Shown one piece after another: positions 45,027-54,434 of a DNA stretch of 64,000 bases. A program made the translations under genes and the position numbers. This DNA is from Ochrobactrum sp. CM-21-5 (GTDB taxonomy: Bacteria > Pseudomonadota > Alphaproteobacteria > Rhizobiales > Rhizobiaceae): assembly GCF_014253075.1 (NCBI RefSeq), contig NZ_JACLZJ010000002.1:558001-622000 (forward strand), given 5' to 3'. Position 1 is the stretch's first letter. Each line of letters opens with the position of its first letter. Below the pieces are notes generated by a model that worked only from the letters and a program-made list of their open reading frames with translations, ran no database searches and had not been told where the DNA came from.

Positions 45027-45500
45027 TCAACGATAGGCCATATATCCGATAAAGCCGGTAATCTTCCAGCGGTCGCCCTCACGACGACAAAAATAGAGTG
45101 TCTGCCAATTAAGACGGTCCACCGTACCGTCTTTTCTGGAAATCGTGCCGTCGAATTTTTTCCGCGCCAGAGCCACATCGCCGGTAATGTCTATGACACT
45201 CAGGTCAGTGGCGCGGAAAATGCCGTCCGCGAGCGGCTCGGCATATTCCACCGATGCGCTTTCCGCCGCCTGTCGCAACCATTCATCGCGATAGCTGGCA
45301 AGGGTCGGAAAACCCGTATCCCATTTATCGGGATTCGGGTCGTTGTGCGCGTGAATGCCGAGGAAGCGAAGCTCATCGAAATCATCGGCGACCAGCGACC
45401 AGTTCTGGGTAACAAACGCTTCGATATCGCGGCGCACCAGCATATCCCAAATCTGTTCACGATCCCTGTCACCTGCGAACGGATTGACCGCTCCCGTCAT
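45027..45500 (-). CDS. SnoaL-like/nuclear-transport-factor-2 fold protein
   Basis: This 157-residue protein begins MTGAVNPFAGDRDREQIWDM and has the cone-like fold pattern of SnoaL polyketide-cyclase and ketosteroid-isomerase relatives (IWDMLVRRDIEAFV; KFDGTISRKDG; WKITGFIGYM). It has no signal peptide. It lies at the end of the minus-strand part of the D-threonine-aldolase-like locus with a 41-bp gap. The specific role is unknown. Confidence 0.75.
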   Translation of the reverse strand: MTGAVNPFAGDRDREQIWDMLVRRDIEAFVTQNWSLVADDFDELRFLGIHAHNDPNPDKWDTGFPTLASYRDEWLRQAAESASVEYAEPLADGIFRATDLSVIDITGDVALARKKFDGTISRKDGTVDRLNWQTLYFCRREGDRWKITGFIGYMAYR

Positions 45501-45541
45501 GCTAACCTCCTGATTGTTCTAATTTGCCGCGTGTCGCGAGA

Positions 45542-46606
45542 TTATTTTAGTTTTCCACGTGCCGCGACCGGCACGATATCGATAACCGCCTCACCGGAGA
45601 CGAGATTCACCTCGTCGAACAGATTGGAAACGATGCAGACGTGATCGGGAACCACCCTCACCCGCTCGCCGACCCGGAGCCCGGCGAGATCGCCCCTGAT
45701 AGTACCGTGTTCTTCGCTGAGGCCCGTCACCCGCGCATCGGATCTACCCATCAGTTCGCCAAAATCCGGCAAACCGAGCGTCTCAGTGGACAAAGCCTTG
45801 GAACCCGCATCGATGATGGCCCGGTCCGCCGTGGGATGGCTTACGACCGTCGTAAGCACGGTGAGCGCGCAATCATCCAGCGTCGCGGCGCCCCTGGCCA
45901 CCTGGGAGCGATCAAAGTAGATGTAGGTGCCTGGGCGATATTCCGTCACGACATTTCTGACTGGCTTGCGCCACATGTCCGGGGTTCCACCGCTGGAGAT
46001 CGTCTCGCACTTAATGCCATTGGCGGCCAGCAATTCGCGCGCGTCGTACAGCCATTCTTCCGCCTCGTCCGGCTTGCCCGCGGCGGGATAGGTCATGAGG
46101 CCACCGAACCGCAAGCCCTCGGACCGATTGATGATCTGCGCCAGTTCCAGCGCTTCGGCAGGCGTCTGAACGCCACAGCGGCCCATGCCAGTGTCGCATT
46201 CCACCAGCACTTTCAGCGGACGTCCGGCATCCGTGAAACGTCTCGCCAAACCATCAAGCGATGTCGTGTTATCGACCGTAACCGACAGGGCAATGCGTTG
46301 ATGCAACACGTGCAGCCGGTCGAGCTTCTGCTGTCCGATAATGTTGTACGGCAGGAAAATGTCGGTCAGCCCCGCATCAGCCATGACTTCGGCTTCACCA
46401 AGCTTCTGGCAGGTAATTCCTGCGGCCCCCGCCTCGATCTGTTTGAGCGCGAACATGGGCAGTTTATGCGTCTTGATATGCGGCCGCAGCTTCACACCCA
46501 GCGAATCAGCATGGGCCTGCGCCTTGGCAAGGTTCGCTTGCACCCGGTCGATGTCGATCAGAATCGCGGGTGTATCCACCTCGTGAATGGTTTTCGGTCT
46601 TGTCAT
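45542..46606 (-). CDS. D-threonine aldolase / D-serine dehydratase-like PLP enzyme
   Basis: This 354-residue fold-type III PLP enzyme has the lysine motif RPHIKTHKLP (residues about 41-50) and later metal/PLP segments (CDTGMGRCGV; TISSGGTPDMW; VPDHVCIVSNLFDEV with the metal-binding H and C). The family cleaves D-beta-hydroxy amino acids or dehydrates D-serine. It is 4 bp after the RpiR gene in the same operon. The ligand carried by the ABC importer nearby may be, or produce, such an amino acid. Confidence 0.88.
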   Translation of the reverse strand: MTRPKTIHEVDTPAILIDIDRVQANLAKAQAHADSLGVKLRPHIKTHKLPMFALKQIEAGAAGITCQKLGEAEVMADAGLTDIFLPYNIIGQQKLDRLHVLHQRIALSVTVDNTTSLDGLARRFTDAGRPLKVLVECDTGMGRCGVQTPAEALELAQIINRSEGLRFGGLMTYPAAGKPDEAEEWLYDARELLAANGIKCETISSGGTPDMWRKPVRNVVTEYRPGTYIYFDRSQVARGAATLDDCALTVLTTVVSHPTADRAIIDAGSKALSTETLGLPDFGELMGRSDARVTGLSEEHGTIRGDLAGLRVGERVRVVPDHVCIVSNLFDEVNLVSGEAVIDIVPVAARGKLK

Positions 46607-46610
46607 TCGG

Positions 46611-47492
46611 TCAGTCTCCCAGCGGCAGGCGCGGATCGTCTATGGTGAGCGTGTTGAGGCTATGCTTGATGCGGCGCAGGCTTTCGAGCACCTTAGGGCC
46701 ACGCGTCTCGGCGACAGCGGTGGCAATCATGTCCAGAAGTGCAAGGAGTGCAAAGCGCGAAGATGTCGGCTTGTATATATTGCCGTCTTCATTGGCTTGA
46801 AAAGGAATAAGCACATCCGCCGCTCTGGCGAGATCGGAACCGGTCGGTGTGATCGCTATCGTTTCGGCTCCATATTGCCGCGCCACCAGCACCGCCTCCA
46901 CGACAGAGCGCGCAAAACCCGACACGGAAAAGGCGATAACCGTCGTTTCATGCGTGGTGACGGCAGCATACATGCGTTGTAGTTGCCCATCGACCTGCGC
47001 GTTCACGGGAACTCCAAGCCGGAACAAACGGTTCTGCATCTCCGTTGCCAGCATGGATGAAATCCCCCCCGACCCCAGGCAAAGCACAGGACCGCCTGAG
47101 GCCAGCCTTTCTGCCACCCGCATCAGGACACCCATATCGAGGCCGTCGCTGGCGCACTGGATAGCGGCAATGGCTGCATCCGTCACTGCCGTGACGATAC
47201 GGCTCTCACGCACCTCGCGGGCTGGAATTTCCGCCGTCAGATATTGTCCGCCGATCGCCAGCGCCTGCGCCAGATAGAACTTGAAATCGCGCACGCCATC
47301 GCAACCGAGCGCACGACAAAACCGCGTAACCGTGGGCTCGCTGACCCCTGCACGCGCCGCGATCTCCGAAATTGCCGCCTTGGAGGCATAATCGGGATCG
47401 GCCAGCACCAGTGCAGCCAACCGCCGGTCGGATTTCGATCCATCCTGCGCCACGACATGAAGCCGCGTGATGATGTCGGCAACCTTGCTCAT
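46611..47492 (-). CDS. MurR/RpiR-family regulator of the D-threonine aldolase/ABC locus
   Basis: This 293-residue protein has an RpiR helix-turn-helix at the N-terminus (about 20-80, AEIAARAGVSEPTVTRFCRA in part) and a SIS domain (about 125-260, with LCLGSGGISSMLATEMQNRL). It is the third gene of the minus-strand operon, 6 bp from the MalK-like gene and 4 bp from the aldolase-like gene. It likely senses a phosphorylated or related metabolite of the locus. Confidence 0.9.
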   Translation of the reverse strand: MSKVADIITRLHVVAQDGSKSDRRLAALVLADPDYASKAAISEIAARAGVSEPTVTRFCRALGCDGVRDFKFYLAQALAIGGQYLTAEIPAREVRESRIVTAVTDAAIAAIQCASDGLDMGVLMRVAERLASGGPVLCLGSGGISSMLATEMQNRLFRLGVPVNAQVDGQLQRMYAAVTTHETTVIAFSVSGFARSVVEAVLVARQYGAETIAITPTGSDLARAADVLIPFQANEDGNIYKPTSSRFALLALLDMIATAVAETRGPKVLESLRRIKHSLNTLTIDDPRLPLGD

Positions 47493-47498
47493 GCGGTT

Positions 47499-48551
47499 TT
47501 AAAGCGGAAGTCCGCTATCCTTGTCGAAGAGGTGAATATGTTCGGGTCTGGCCGTTATACGAATGCGATCCCCCGGCGCAAGGCTTACCCGCTCGCGAAA
47601 CACGGCCCGCACCGCTTCGCCCGCCAAGCGGCCATAGACATGGGTTTCCGGCCCAGTCGGCTCTATCACTTCGACTGCCAGCGTCAGGCCCTTGCCGTCC
47701 TGCGCCAGCATAAAATTTTCCGGGCGGATACCTGCTTCCGCGGTTCGTTCTGGCCCCGCGCACCCCGATACGGCGATTTCTTCGCCGTTCTGCGTGCGAA
47801 ATACCCCGTCCCGCACCACACCGGGAATGAAACTCATCGACGGCGAACCGATGAAACCCGCCACAAACTTGTTGGCTGGACGGTCATAAAGATCGAGCGG
47901 CGCACCCACCTGCTGAATCTTGCCCTGGTTCATCACCACGATGCGGTCGGCCATCGTCATAGCTTCGATCTGGTCATGGGTGACATAGATCACCGTGGTC
48001 TTCAGGCGCTGATGCAATGTCTTGATTTCGGTGCGCATCTGCACCCGCAATTGGGCGTCGAGATTTGAAAGCGGCTCATCGAACAGAAAGACCGAAGGCT
48101 CGCGCACAATTGCTCGCCCCATGGCGACACGCTGCCGCTGCCCGCCGGACAGCTGGCGCGGAAAACGGTCGAGATAGGAATGAAGATTGAGAATTTCCGC
48201 CGCCTTTTCTACTTTTGCAGCGGTTTCTCCCGGCTTTTCACCCCGAATGCGAGGGCCAAAGCCGATATTGTCGCGTGCCGTCATATGCGGAAACAGTGCG
48301 TAGGACTGAAACACCATGGCGATGTTGCGCTTTTGCGGCGGCAGGTCGTTGGCGCGCTCACCACCAATCACGAGGTCGCCGCTGGAAATCGGTTCAAGCC
48401 CAGCAACCATGCGCAAAAGCGTGGATTTCCCGCAGCCCGAAGGTCCGACAAGCACCAGGAATTCGCCGTTTCGAATATCAAGATCAATATGATCGAGAAC
48501 AGTCAGATTCCCGAAGGATTTGGTAATTCCGCGAAGGGAAACATCTTTCAT
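47499..48551 (-). CDS. ABC importer ATPase, MalK/UgpC type
   Basis: This 350-residue ATPase has Walker [11 protein letters not shown]-loop [12 protein letters not shown], signature [13 protein letters not shown], Walker [14 protein letters not shown] and a C-terminal OB-fold (about 240-350, [14 protein letters not shown] end). It is the only ATPase of the locus and would power the permeases at 50832-52525 encoded on the other strand. The start at 48551 is preferred over an upstream ATG lacking homology. Confidence 0.92.
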   Translation of the reverse strand: MKDVSLRGITKSFGNLTVLDHIDLDIRNGEFLVLVGPSGCGKSTLLRMVAGLEPISSGDLVIGGERANDLPPQKRNIAMVFQSYALFPHMTARDNIGFGPRIRGEKPGETAAKVEKAAEILNLHSYLDRFPRQLSGGQRQRVAMGRAIVREPSVFLFDEPLSNLDAQLRVQMRTEIKTLHQRLKTTVIYVTHDQIEAMTMADRIVVMNQGKIQQVGAPLDLYDRPANKFVAGFIGSPSMSFIPGVVRDGVFRTQNGEEIAVSGCAGPERTAEAGIRPENFMLAQDGKGLTLAVEVIEPTGPETHVYGRLAGEAVRAVFRERVSLAPGDRIRITARPEHIHLFDKDSGLPL

Positions 48552-48556
48552 CGCTC

Positions 48557-49330
48557 TCAACTCCCTCCCAGAATGTCTTCGATGAAGGGACGACATCCGG
48601 CTGTCAAACCGGCATCAACCGGCAATATGGCACCGGTAATCCCCGACGCGCGGTCGGACGCGAGAAAGGCCACGGCTTCGGCGACTTCCTCTACATTGAC
48701 GATACGCCCAAGTGGATAAAGCCGTCTCAGGCGGTCGAGCACACCCAGATCCTGCGCGATGCGGTGGTCCCATGCGGGCGTGCGGATCGAACCGGGACAA
48801 ACAATATTAGCCCGCACCCCTTGCTGGCCGAACTCCACCGCAATGGCGCGGGCGAATGCGTTGATACCGGCTTTTGCCGCCGCGTAGGCCGGATTACCGA
48901 AGTGTAAAAGTGCATTGACTGACGAAATGAAGACGAAAACGCCCTTGCCCCGCGCGGCCATGGCCTGCGCCATGACATTGGAAAACCCCGCAACGGCGGT
49001 GAGATTGAGATCGATTTCGGTTTCGATCTTATTCTGATTCAACCCGTCGAAGGTTTCGGCGCGTGTCCATCCGGCATTGTTGATGATAATATCCGGAACG
49101 TCATCGATCGCGATAATCTTCTGCGCGGCGGCCTCCAGACCGGCACGGTCGAGCAGGTCAAACTCATGACGGCTATGAAGATGCGAAGTCGCCATATGGT
49201 CGCGTGTCATGTCACAACCGATCACCCGTGCGCCACGCAGCGCAAACAACGTCGCGAGCGCACCACCAACGCCGCCGCCTGCCCCGGTAATGAGCACGGT
49301 TTTTCCGGCAAATTCGCCTGACTGCTCCAC
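48557..49330 (-). CDS. Short-chain dehydrogenase/reductase
   Basis: This 257-residue SDR has the NAD motif TGAGGGVGG (residues about 15-24), the NNAGW motif, and the catalytic triad in SSVNALLHFGNPAYAAAKAG (Ser, Tyr, Lys). The GTG at 49330 has an AGGGGAAC RBS; the longer frame extends through the divergent promoter. First gene of the minus-strand operon, likely oxidising a hydroxyl of the imported compound. Confidence 0.9.
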   Translation of the reverse strand: MEQSGEFAGKTVLITGAGGGVGGALATLFALRGARVIGCDMTRDHMATSHLHSRHEFDLLDRAGLEAAAQKIIAIDDVPDIIINNAGWTRAETFDGLNQNKIETEIDLNLTAVAGFSNVMAQAMAARGKGVFVFISSVNALLHFGNPAYAAAKAGINAFARAIAVEFGQQGVRANIVCPGSIRTPAWDHRIAQDLGVLDRLRRLYPLGRIVNVEEVAEAVAFLASDRASGITGAILPVDAGLTAGCRPFIEDILGGS

Positions 49331-49414
49331 TCTGTTCCCCTTTATGCGGCGGTTTCCGCAACTGTTTGTTTCGATCAGCGTAAAAGTCAAAATGTAAGTT
49401 TGCAACAAAACTTT

Positions 49415-49428
49415 TTGCTTGAAAGCAA
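49415..49428. promoter_or_regulatory. Inverted repeat in the SDR/SBP divergent promoter
   Basis: TTGCTTGAAAGCAA is a perfect inverted repeat (TTGCTT-GA-AAGCAA) about 80 bp from both divergent start codons. It lies in an AT-rich promoter region and is a good candidate for the RpiR protein encoded at 46611. Confidence 0.5.
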
Positions 49429-49506
49429 CAATTAAGCCGATAATGTAGGAAAATAACAAAAATGAATATGCCCGCATAAAGGTGGGCTAAACAAGGGAAC
49501 GGGAAA

Positions 49507-50760
49507 ATGTCTATCAGCAAATGGGAATTAGGCAACAAATGGAAGGCCGGCCTTCTGGCCGGATTGAGCATTCTGGCGTTTGGGGCAAGCGCTCAGGCTG
49601 GCGAAGTTCGTATGACCGTTGCGGAGTACAGCTCCAAGACCGGCCCCTATTTCGAAGAGGTGAAGAAGGCTTTTGAAGCAGCCAATCCCGGCATCACGCT
49701 CAATTTCGAGGTAGTCCCATGGGACGTGCTCCTGCAAAAGCTGACCACCGATATTTCGGCGGGCACCAATGCTGATTTGTCGATCATCGGTACGCGCTGG
49801 CTGATCGATTTCGTCCAGCAGGGCATTGCCGAACCGCTCGACGGTTATATGGACGATGCCTTCAAGGGGCGCTTTATCGAAACGTTCCTGTCACCATCGG
49901 TGCTTGAGGGCAAGACTTACGGCCTGCCCATCGCCGCTTCCGCCCGCGCCATGTATTACAACAAGGATATTTTCGCCAAGGCAGGCATCGAGAATCCGCC
50001 CGCAAACTGGGATGAGCTGAAGGCAGACGCCGCCAAGATCAAGGCGCTCGGCGGCGAGAATTATGGTTTCGGCCTGCAGGGCAAGGAAATCGAGACAGAC
50101 GTCTATTACTATTATGCCATGTGGTCCTATGGCACGGAAATCCTGAACAAGGATGGCACATCCGGCCTCAGCACGCCGGGCGCGCTGGAAGCGGCCAAAC
50201 TCTACAAGTCGATGATCGATGAAGGCCTGACGCAGCCGGGTGTCACCTCCTATGCCCGTGAAGATGTGCAGAACCTCTTCAAGCAGGGCAAGGTCGGCAT
50301 GATGATTACCGCTCCTTTCCTGTCGAACCAGATCAAGGAAGAAGCGCCGGACCTCAAATATGGCGTCGCAGCTATTCCCGCCGGTCCGACCGGCGCGCGC
50401 GGCACCTATGGCGTGACCGACTCCGTCATCATGTTCCAGAATTCCAAGAACAAGGAGGAAGCCTGGAAGGTGCTGGACTTCCTGTTCCAGACCGAATGGC
50501 GCGCCAAGTTCACGCAGGGTGAAGGCTTCCTTCCGGTCAACAAGGAAGAGGCGAAGATGGATTATTACGTCAACAACGCCGATCTCGCCGCCTTCACCGC
50601 CCTTCTGCCGGATGCGCGCTTTGCGCCGATCATTCCGGGTTGGGAAGAAATTGCCGACATCACATCTAACGCCATGCAGAGCATTTATCTGGGACAAGGC
50701 GAACCGGATGCCGTGCTGAAGGAAGCAGCCGCCAAGGCGGACGCCATCCTCAAACAGTAA
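49507..50760 (+). CDS. ABC sugar-type substrate-binding protein (family 1)
   Basis: This 417-residue binding protein has a Sec signal peptide ([18 protein letters not shown]) and an SBP_bac_1 fold with [13 protein letters not shown] near residue 155. It would bind the ligand for the permeases downstream. In this family, ligands are mostly sugars or polyols, but some members carry amino-acid derivatives. It is divergent from the SDR gene and sits before a strong hairpin that may keep its level high. Confidence 0.92.
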   Translation: MSISKWELGNKWKAGLLAGLSILAFGASAQAGEVRMTVAEYSSKTGPYFEEVKKAFEAANPGITLNFEVVPWDVLLQKLTTDISAGTNADLSIIGTRWLIDFVQQGIAEPLDGYMDDAFKGRFIETFLSPSVLEGKTYGLPIAASARAMYYNKDIFAKAGIENPPANWDELKADAAKIKALGGENYGFGLQGKEIETDVYYYYAMWSYGTEILNKDGTSGLSTPGALEAAKLYKSMIDEGLTQPGVTSYAREDVQNLFKQGKVGMMITAPFLSNQIKEEAPDLKYGVAAIPAGPTGARGTYGVTDSVIMFQNSKNKEEAWKVLDFLFQTEWRAKFTQGEGFLPVNKEEAKMDYYVNNADLAAFTALLPDARFAPIIPGWEEIADITSNAMQSIYLGQGEPDAVLKEAAAKADAILKQ

Positions 50761-50771
50761 TCTCCCGGCTA

Positions 50772-50811
50772 CCCGGCGGTGTGCCTCTCCATGCGCTGCC
50801 GGGCTTTTTTC
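50772..50811 (+). terminator. Terminator-like hairpin between binding protein and permeases
   Basis: CCCGGC (50772-50777) pairs with GCCGGG (50798-50803), followed by CTTTTTT. Read-through to the permeases is needed, so it is probably an attenuator setting the ratio of binding protein to permeases. Confidence 0.7.
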
Positions 50812-50831
50812 TCGATGGATTCATTCACCTG

Positions 50832-51701
50832 ATGCAAAGCCGCGCCCTGCCCTATCTCCTGATCCTGCCGAGCCTTTTCCTGGCTGCGGTAGTGATTTTC
50901 TGGCCTGTCGTGCATCTCATCGAAATCGCCACCCATGATGTGAACCGCTTCGGCCAGTTGCGCGACTTCAACGGCAGCGCCAACTTTGCGGCTCTTTTTG
51001 CCACGCCGGATTTCATGAATGCGCTGTGGCGCACGGCACTTTGGACAGTCGCCGTTGTCGGCGGCGCGCTTGTCGTCTCCATTCCCGTCGCCATCATCCT
51101 CAATATGGATTTTTACGGGCGCTCGATAGCACGTGTCATCGTCATGCTGCCCTGGGCCGTATCGCTGACCATGACGGCCATCGTCTGGCGCTGGGCGCTC
51201 AACGGTGAAAGCGGCATGTTGAATTCCGCCCTGCGCGGCCTTGGCATCATCGACACGAATATCCAATGGCTGGCCAGCGCCGCCACGGCATTTCCGATGC
51301 AGATCATGGTCGGTATTCTGGTGACGGTGCCGTTCACAACCACGATCTTTCTGGGTGGTCTTTCATCCATCCCCGACGATCTCTATGAGGCCTCATCCCT
51401 TGAAGGCGCCAGCCTATGGCAGCAGTTCCGCGAAATCACCTTTCCGCTGCTCAAGCCCTTCGTGAACATCGCCATCGTTTTGAACACTATCTATGTGTTC
51501 AACTCCTTCCCGATCATCTGGGTGATGACGCAGGGCGGACCGGCCAACTCTACCGATATTCTGGTGACCCATCTCTACAAGCTCGCCTTCCGGCTGGGCA
51601 AACTCGGCGAAGCCTCGGCGGTTTCCCTCATCATGCTTGCCATATTGCTGGTCTTCACCGCCATCTACATAAGGCTTTCCATGCGGAGCGAACGCACATG
51701 A
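50832..51701 (+). CDS. ABC sugar-type permease 1 (MalF type)
   Basis: This 289-residue permease begins [20 protein letters not shown]; an upstream GTG would lie in the terminator. It has six hydrophobic segments and the EAA loop [20 protein letters not shown]. It overlaps the second permease by 4 bp. The ATPase is the MalK-type gene at 47499. Confidence 0.9.
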   Translation: MQSRALPYLLILPSLFLAAVVIFWPVVHLIEIATHDVNRFGQLRDFNGSANFAALFATPDFMNALWRTALWTVAVVGGALVVSIPVAIILNMDFYGRSIARVIVMLPWAVSLTMTAIVWRWALNGESGMLNSALRGLGIIDTNIQWLASAATAFPMQIMVGILVTVPFTTTIFLGGLSSIPDDLYEASSLEGASLWQQFREITFPLLKPFVNIAIVLNTIYVFNSFPIIWVMTQGGPANSTDILVTHLYKLAFRLGKLGEASAVSLIMLAILLVFTAIYIRLSMRSERT

Positions 51702-52525
51702 TGGCACCGAAGCTCAAACGCACCATTGTCGCCTGGGCGGTGCTCTTGCCGCTCGTCATTCTCACGCTGTTTCCGTTTGCAGTGATGTTCCTGACCGCCG
51801 TGAAGCCGTCGCAGGAAGTGCTGTCACCGCACTGGTGGCCGAGCACCTTCCGCTGGCAGAACTTTTCAGAAATGTGGGTGGCGACGAAATTCGGCAATGC
51901 ATTGCTCAATTCACTTTATGTCTCGGTTATCGCTTCCATCGGCGCAATCATCGTGTCCATTCCCGCAGCCTATGCCATGTCGCGCTTCGGCTTTGCGGGA
52001 CATGGCGCGTTCAGGCAATTTTTGCTCGTTTCGCAGATGATCTCACCCATTGTGCTGGTTCTGGGCCTGTTTCGTCTGCTTGCGGCCTATGGCCTGATCG
52101 AAAGCGTGTCGGCGGTGGGTGCCGTCTATATGGCCTTCAACATCGCATTTACTGTCTGGATGCTGCAAAGCTATTTCGACACCATCCCGCGCGATCTTGA
52201 AGAGGCCTCGTGGATGGAAGGGGCCGGTCGCGGCAAGACACTCGTGAAGGTATTCCTGCCCCTCTGCCTGCCGGCCATTGCCGTCACGGCCATCTTCACC
52301 TTCATCAATGCGTGGAATGAGTTCGTCGTTGCGCTGACCATGCTGCGCAGTCAGGAAAGCTACACGCTGCCCATTCAGGTCTTCTCACTGGTGGCAGGGC
52401 GCTACACGGTCGAATGGCACTATGTCATGGCGGCAACACTTGTCGCCACGCTTCCCGTCGCAATTCTTTTCGTCTGGCTACAGCGCTACCTCATCAAGGG
52501 GCTGGCACTTGGAGCCGTTAAATAA
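51698..52525 (+). CDS. ABC sugar-type permease 2 (MalG type)
   Basis: This 275-residue permease begins [20 protein letters not shown] and has six hydrophobic segments plus the EAA loop [20 protein letters not shown]. The ATG at 51698 overlaps the preceding stop codon. It forms the channel with permease 1. Confidence 0.92.
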   Translation: MMAPKLKRTIVAWAVLLPLVILTLFPFAVMFLTAVKPSQEVLSPHWWPSTFRWQNFSEMWVATKFGNALLNSLYVSVIASIGAIIVSIPAAYAMSRFGFAGHGAFRQFLLVSQMISPIVLVLGLFRLLAAYGLIESVSAVGAVYMAFNIAFTVWMLQSYFDTIPRDLEEASWMEGAGRGKTLVKVFLPLCLPAIAVTAIFTFINAWNEFVVALTMLRSQESYTLPIQVFSLVAGRYTVEWHYVMAATLVATLPVAILFVWLQRYLIKGLALGAVK

Positions 52526-52537
52526 CCGGAGAAATTC

Positions 52538-52909
52538 ATGTCCAAGAAACAGGTCTTCGGCGCATCCCATGTGCCGCTATCCCCCGCCGTTCGCGCCGGC
52601 GACACCGTCTATATCTCCGGCCAGGTACCAATGGGCCCCGATGGCAAAATCGTTGATGGCGGCATTGAAGCGCAGACCAAACAGGTGCTCGAAAACGTCA
52701 AGGCAGCACTCGCGCTTGCCGGCGCGACCATGGAAGACGTGGTCAAAACCACGATCTGGATCGAGGATGCACGTGATTTTGGTCGAATGAACGCGGTTTA
52801 TGGCACCTATTTTCCGAAAGACCCGCCTGCCCGCACGACGGTTGAATCCCGCTTGATGATCGATATCAAGATCGAGATCGAAGCCATCGCCTACGCACCA
52901 CAAAAATAA
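52538..52909 (+). CDS. RidA-family protein
   Basis: This 123-residue RidA-fold protein has SPAVRAGDTVYISGQVPMGP and the C-terminal PPARTTVESRLMIDIKIEIE, which includes the conserved arginine. It follows the permeases (GGAG RBS) and precedes the M81 gene. Reactive enamines from PLP chemistry (the D-threonine-aldolase-like protein) are a fitting target. Confidence 0.9.
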   Translation: MSKKQVFGASHVPLSPAVRAGDTVYISGQVPMGPDGKIVDGGIEAQTKQVLENVKAALALAGATMEDVVKTTIWIEDARDFGRMNAVYGTYFPKDPPARTTVESRLMIDIKIEIEAIAYAPQK

Positions 52910-52924
52910 CCGAAAGCCCCCCAG

Positions 52925-54397
52925 ATGCGCATTTTCACTGCGTCGCTTGCCACAGAAACCAATACATTCTCGCCGGTCCCCACCGACCGGGCATCGTTCG
53001 AAATGGCCTTTTATGCGCCACCAGGAAAACATCCCGAAACGCCGACGCTCTGCTCCTCGCCCATCGTGGCGCTGCGCAAGCGCGCGCCCGCGGAAGGGCT
53101 GACGGTCATCGAAGGCACAGCCACCTGGGCGGAACCGGGCGGATTGTTGCAGCGACAGACCTTTGAGGGATTGCGCGACGAGATTCTGGAGCAGCTCAAG
53201 GCCGCCATGCCCGTCGATGCCGTGGTGCTTGGCCTGCACGGCGCAATGGTGGCGCAGGGCTATGACGATTGCGAAGGCGACCTTCTGGAACGCATGCGTG
53301 CAATTGTCGGGCCGGATGTGCTGATCGCCAGCGAGTTCGACCCGCACAGTCACCTGACGCCCAAGCGCGTCGAGAATCTCGACATTTTCGCGACCTTTCT
53401 GGAATTTCCTCACACGGACTTCTATGAGCGTGGCGAGCATGTGGTCGAACTGGCACTGGACGCATTGAAGGGTCGCAGCAAGCCAGTCATTTCGACCTTC
53501 GATTGCCGGATGATCGCAGTTTATCCGACCAGCAAGGAGCCGATGCGCTCCTTCGTGGACCGCATCAAGGCGATGCAGGGCAAGGATGGCGTTCTTTCCA
53601 TTTCCGTCGTGCATGGCTTCATGGCCGCAGACGTACCCGAGATGGGAACGCGCATCGTCGTCGTCACCGATAACGATCCCGCAAAAGGCGCGGCTTTGGC
53701 CGAAACGCTCGGGCGGGAGCTGATCGCCATGCGTGAACAGGCAATGATGACTATGTTCGATACCGATCAGGGCATCGACCGCGCACTTGCGGCCCATACG
53801 GCAAATCCGGCAAGGCCCGCGGTGATCGCCGATGTCTGGGACAATCCCGGGGGCGGCGTTGCGGGCGACGGCACGTTCGTCCTGCGCCGCCTGATCGAGC
53901 GCGGCATCAACAGTGTTGGCATTGCCAATATATGGGATCCGATTGCGGTCAATTTCTGCCACGCGGCGGGCGAAGGCGCGGTCATAGACCTGCGTTTCGG
54001 CGGCAAGTCCGGCCCGCTTGGCGGCGAGCCTATCGATGCCCGCGTCACTGTGCTCAAAGTCGCGGAGGAAGGTTGGCAGAGTTTCGGCCCAAGCCGTGTG
54101 ACGCTCGGACCATCGGCGGTGGTGCGCATCGAGGGGACGGAGATCGACATCATCCTCAACACCAACCGCACCCAGACCTTCGAGCCGGATATTTTTTCCA
54201 ATCTCGGCATCGACCCGATGAACAAGGATATCTTGGTGGTCAAATCGACCAACCATTTCCATGCCGGTTTCGTGCCGATTGCTGCCGATATCATTTACGT
54301 CGCAGCACCTAGTTCCTATCCCAGCAATCCGCGCATCACCAATTATCGCAAGCTCGTGCGGCCCGTCTGGCCGCGCGTGGAAAACCCTTGGGAATAG
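52925..54397 (+). CDS. M81-family metallopeptidase (MlrC-like)
   Basis: This 490-residue protein begins MRIFTASLATETNTFSPVPT, the MlrC N-terminal motif, and contains LGLHGAMVAQGYDDCEGD and SEFDPHSHLTP with acid/histidine zinc ligands. MlrC finishes degradation of linearised microcystin in Sphingomonas, but homologues are widespread beside transporters and RidA genes and must have other substrates, probably short amides or D-amino-acid peptides. Last gene of the plus-strand operon, followed by a terminator. Confidence 0.9.
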   Translation: MRIFTASLATETNTFSPVPTDRASFEMAFYAPPGKHPETPTLCSSPIVALRKRAPAEGLTVIEGTATWAEPGGLLQRQTFEGLRDEILEQLKAAMPVDAVVLGLHGAMVAQGYDDCEGDLLERMRAIVGPDVLIASEFDPHSHLTPKRVENLDIFATFLEFPHTDFYERGEHVVELALDALKGRSKPVISTFDCRMIAVYPTSKEPMRSFVDRIKAMQGKDGVLSISVVHGFMAADVPEMGTRIVVVTDNDPAKGAALAETLGRELIAMREQAMMTMFDTDQGIDRALAAHTANPARPAVIADVWDNPGGGVAGDGTFVLRRLIERGINSVGIANIWDPIAVNFCHAAGEGAVIDLRFGGKSGPLGGEPIDARVTVLKVAEEGWQSFGPSRVTLGPSAVVRIEGTEIDIILNTNRTQTFEPDIFSNLGIDPMNKDILVVKSTNHFHAGFVPIAADIIYVAAPSSYPSNPRITNYRKLVRPVWPRVENPWE

Positions 54398-54400
54398 CAA

Positions 54401-54428
54401 AAGAGCGCGGGATGAACCGCGCTCCTTT
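54401..54428. terminator. Bidirectional terminator between M81 and TRAP genes
   Basis: GAGCGCGG (54403-54410) pairs with CCGCGCTC (54417-54424). CTTTC follows on the plus strand and TTTTGC on the minus strand, so it ends both operons. Confidence 0.8.
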
Positions 54429-54434
54429 CATGGT

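Noticed and set aside
52577-54400. 607-residue minus-strand open frame
   Set aside because: Antisense to the RidA and M81 genes; histidine/arginine-rich shadow translation without family features.
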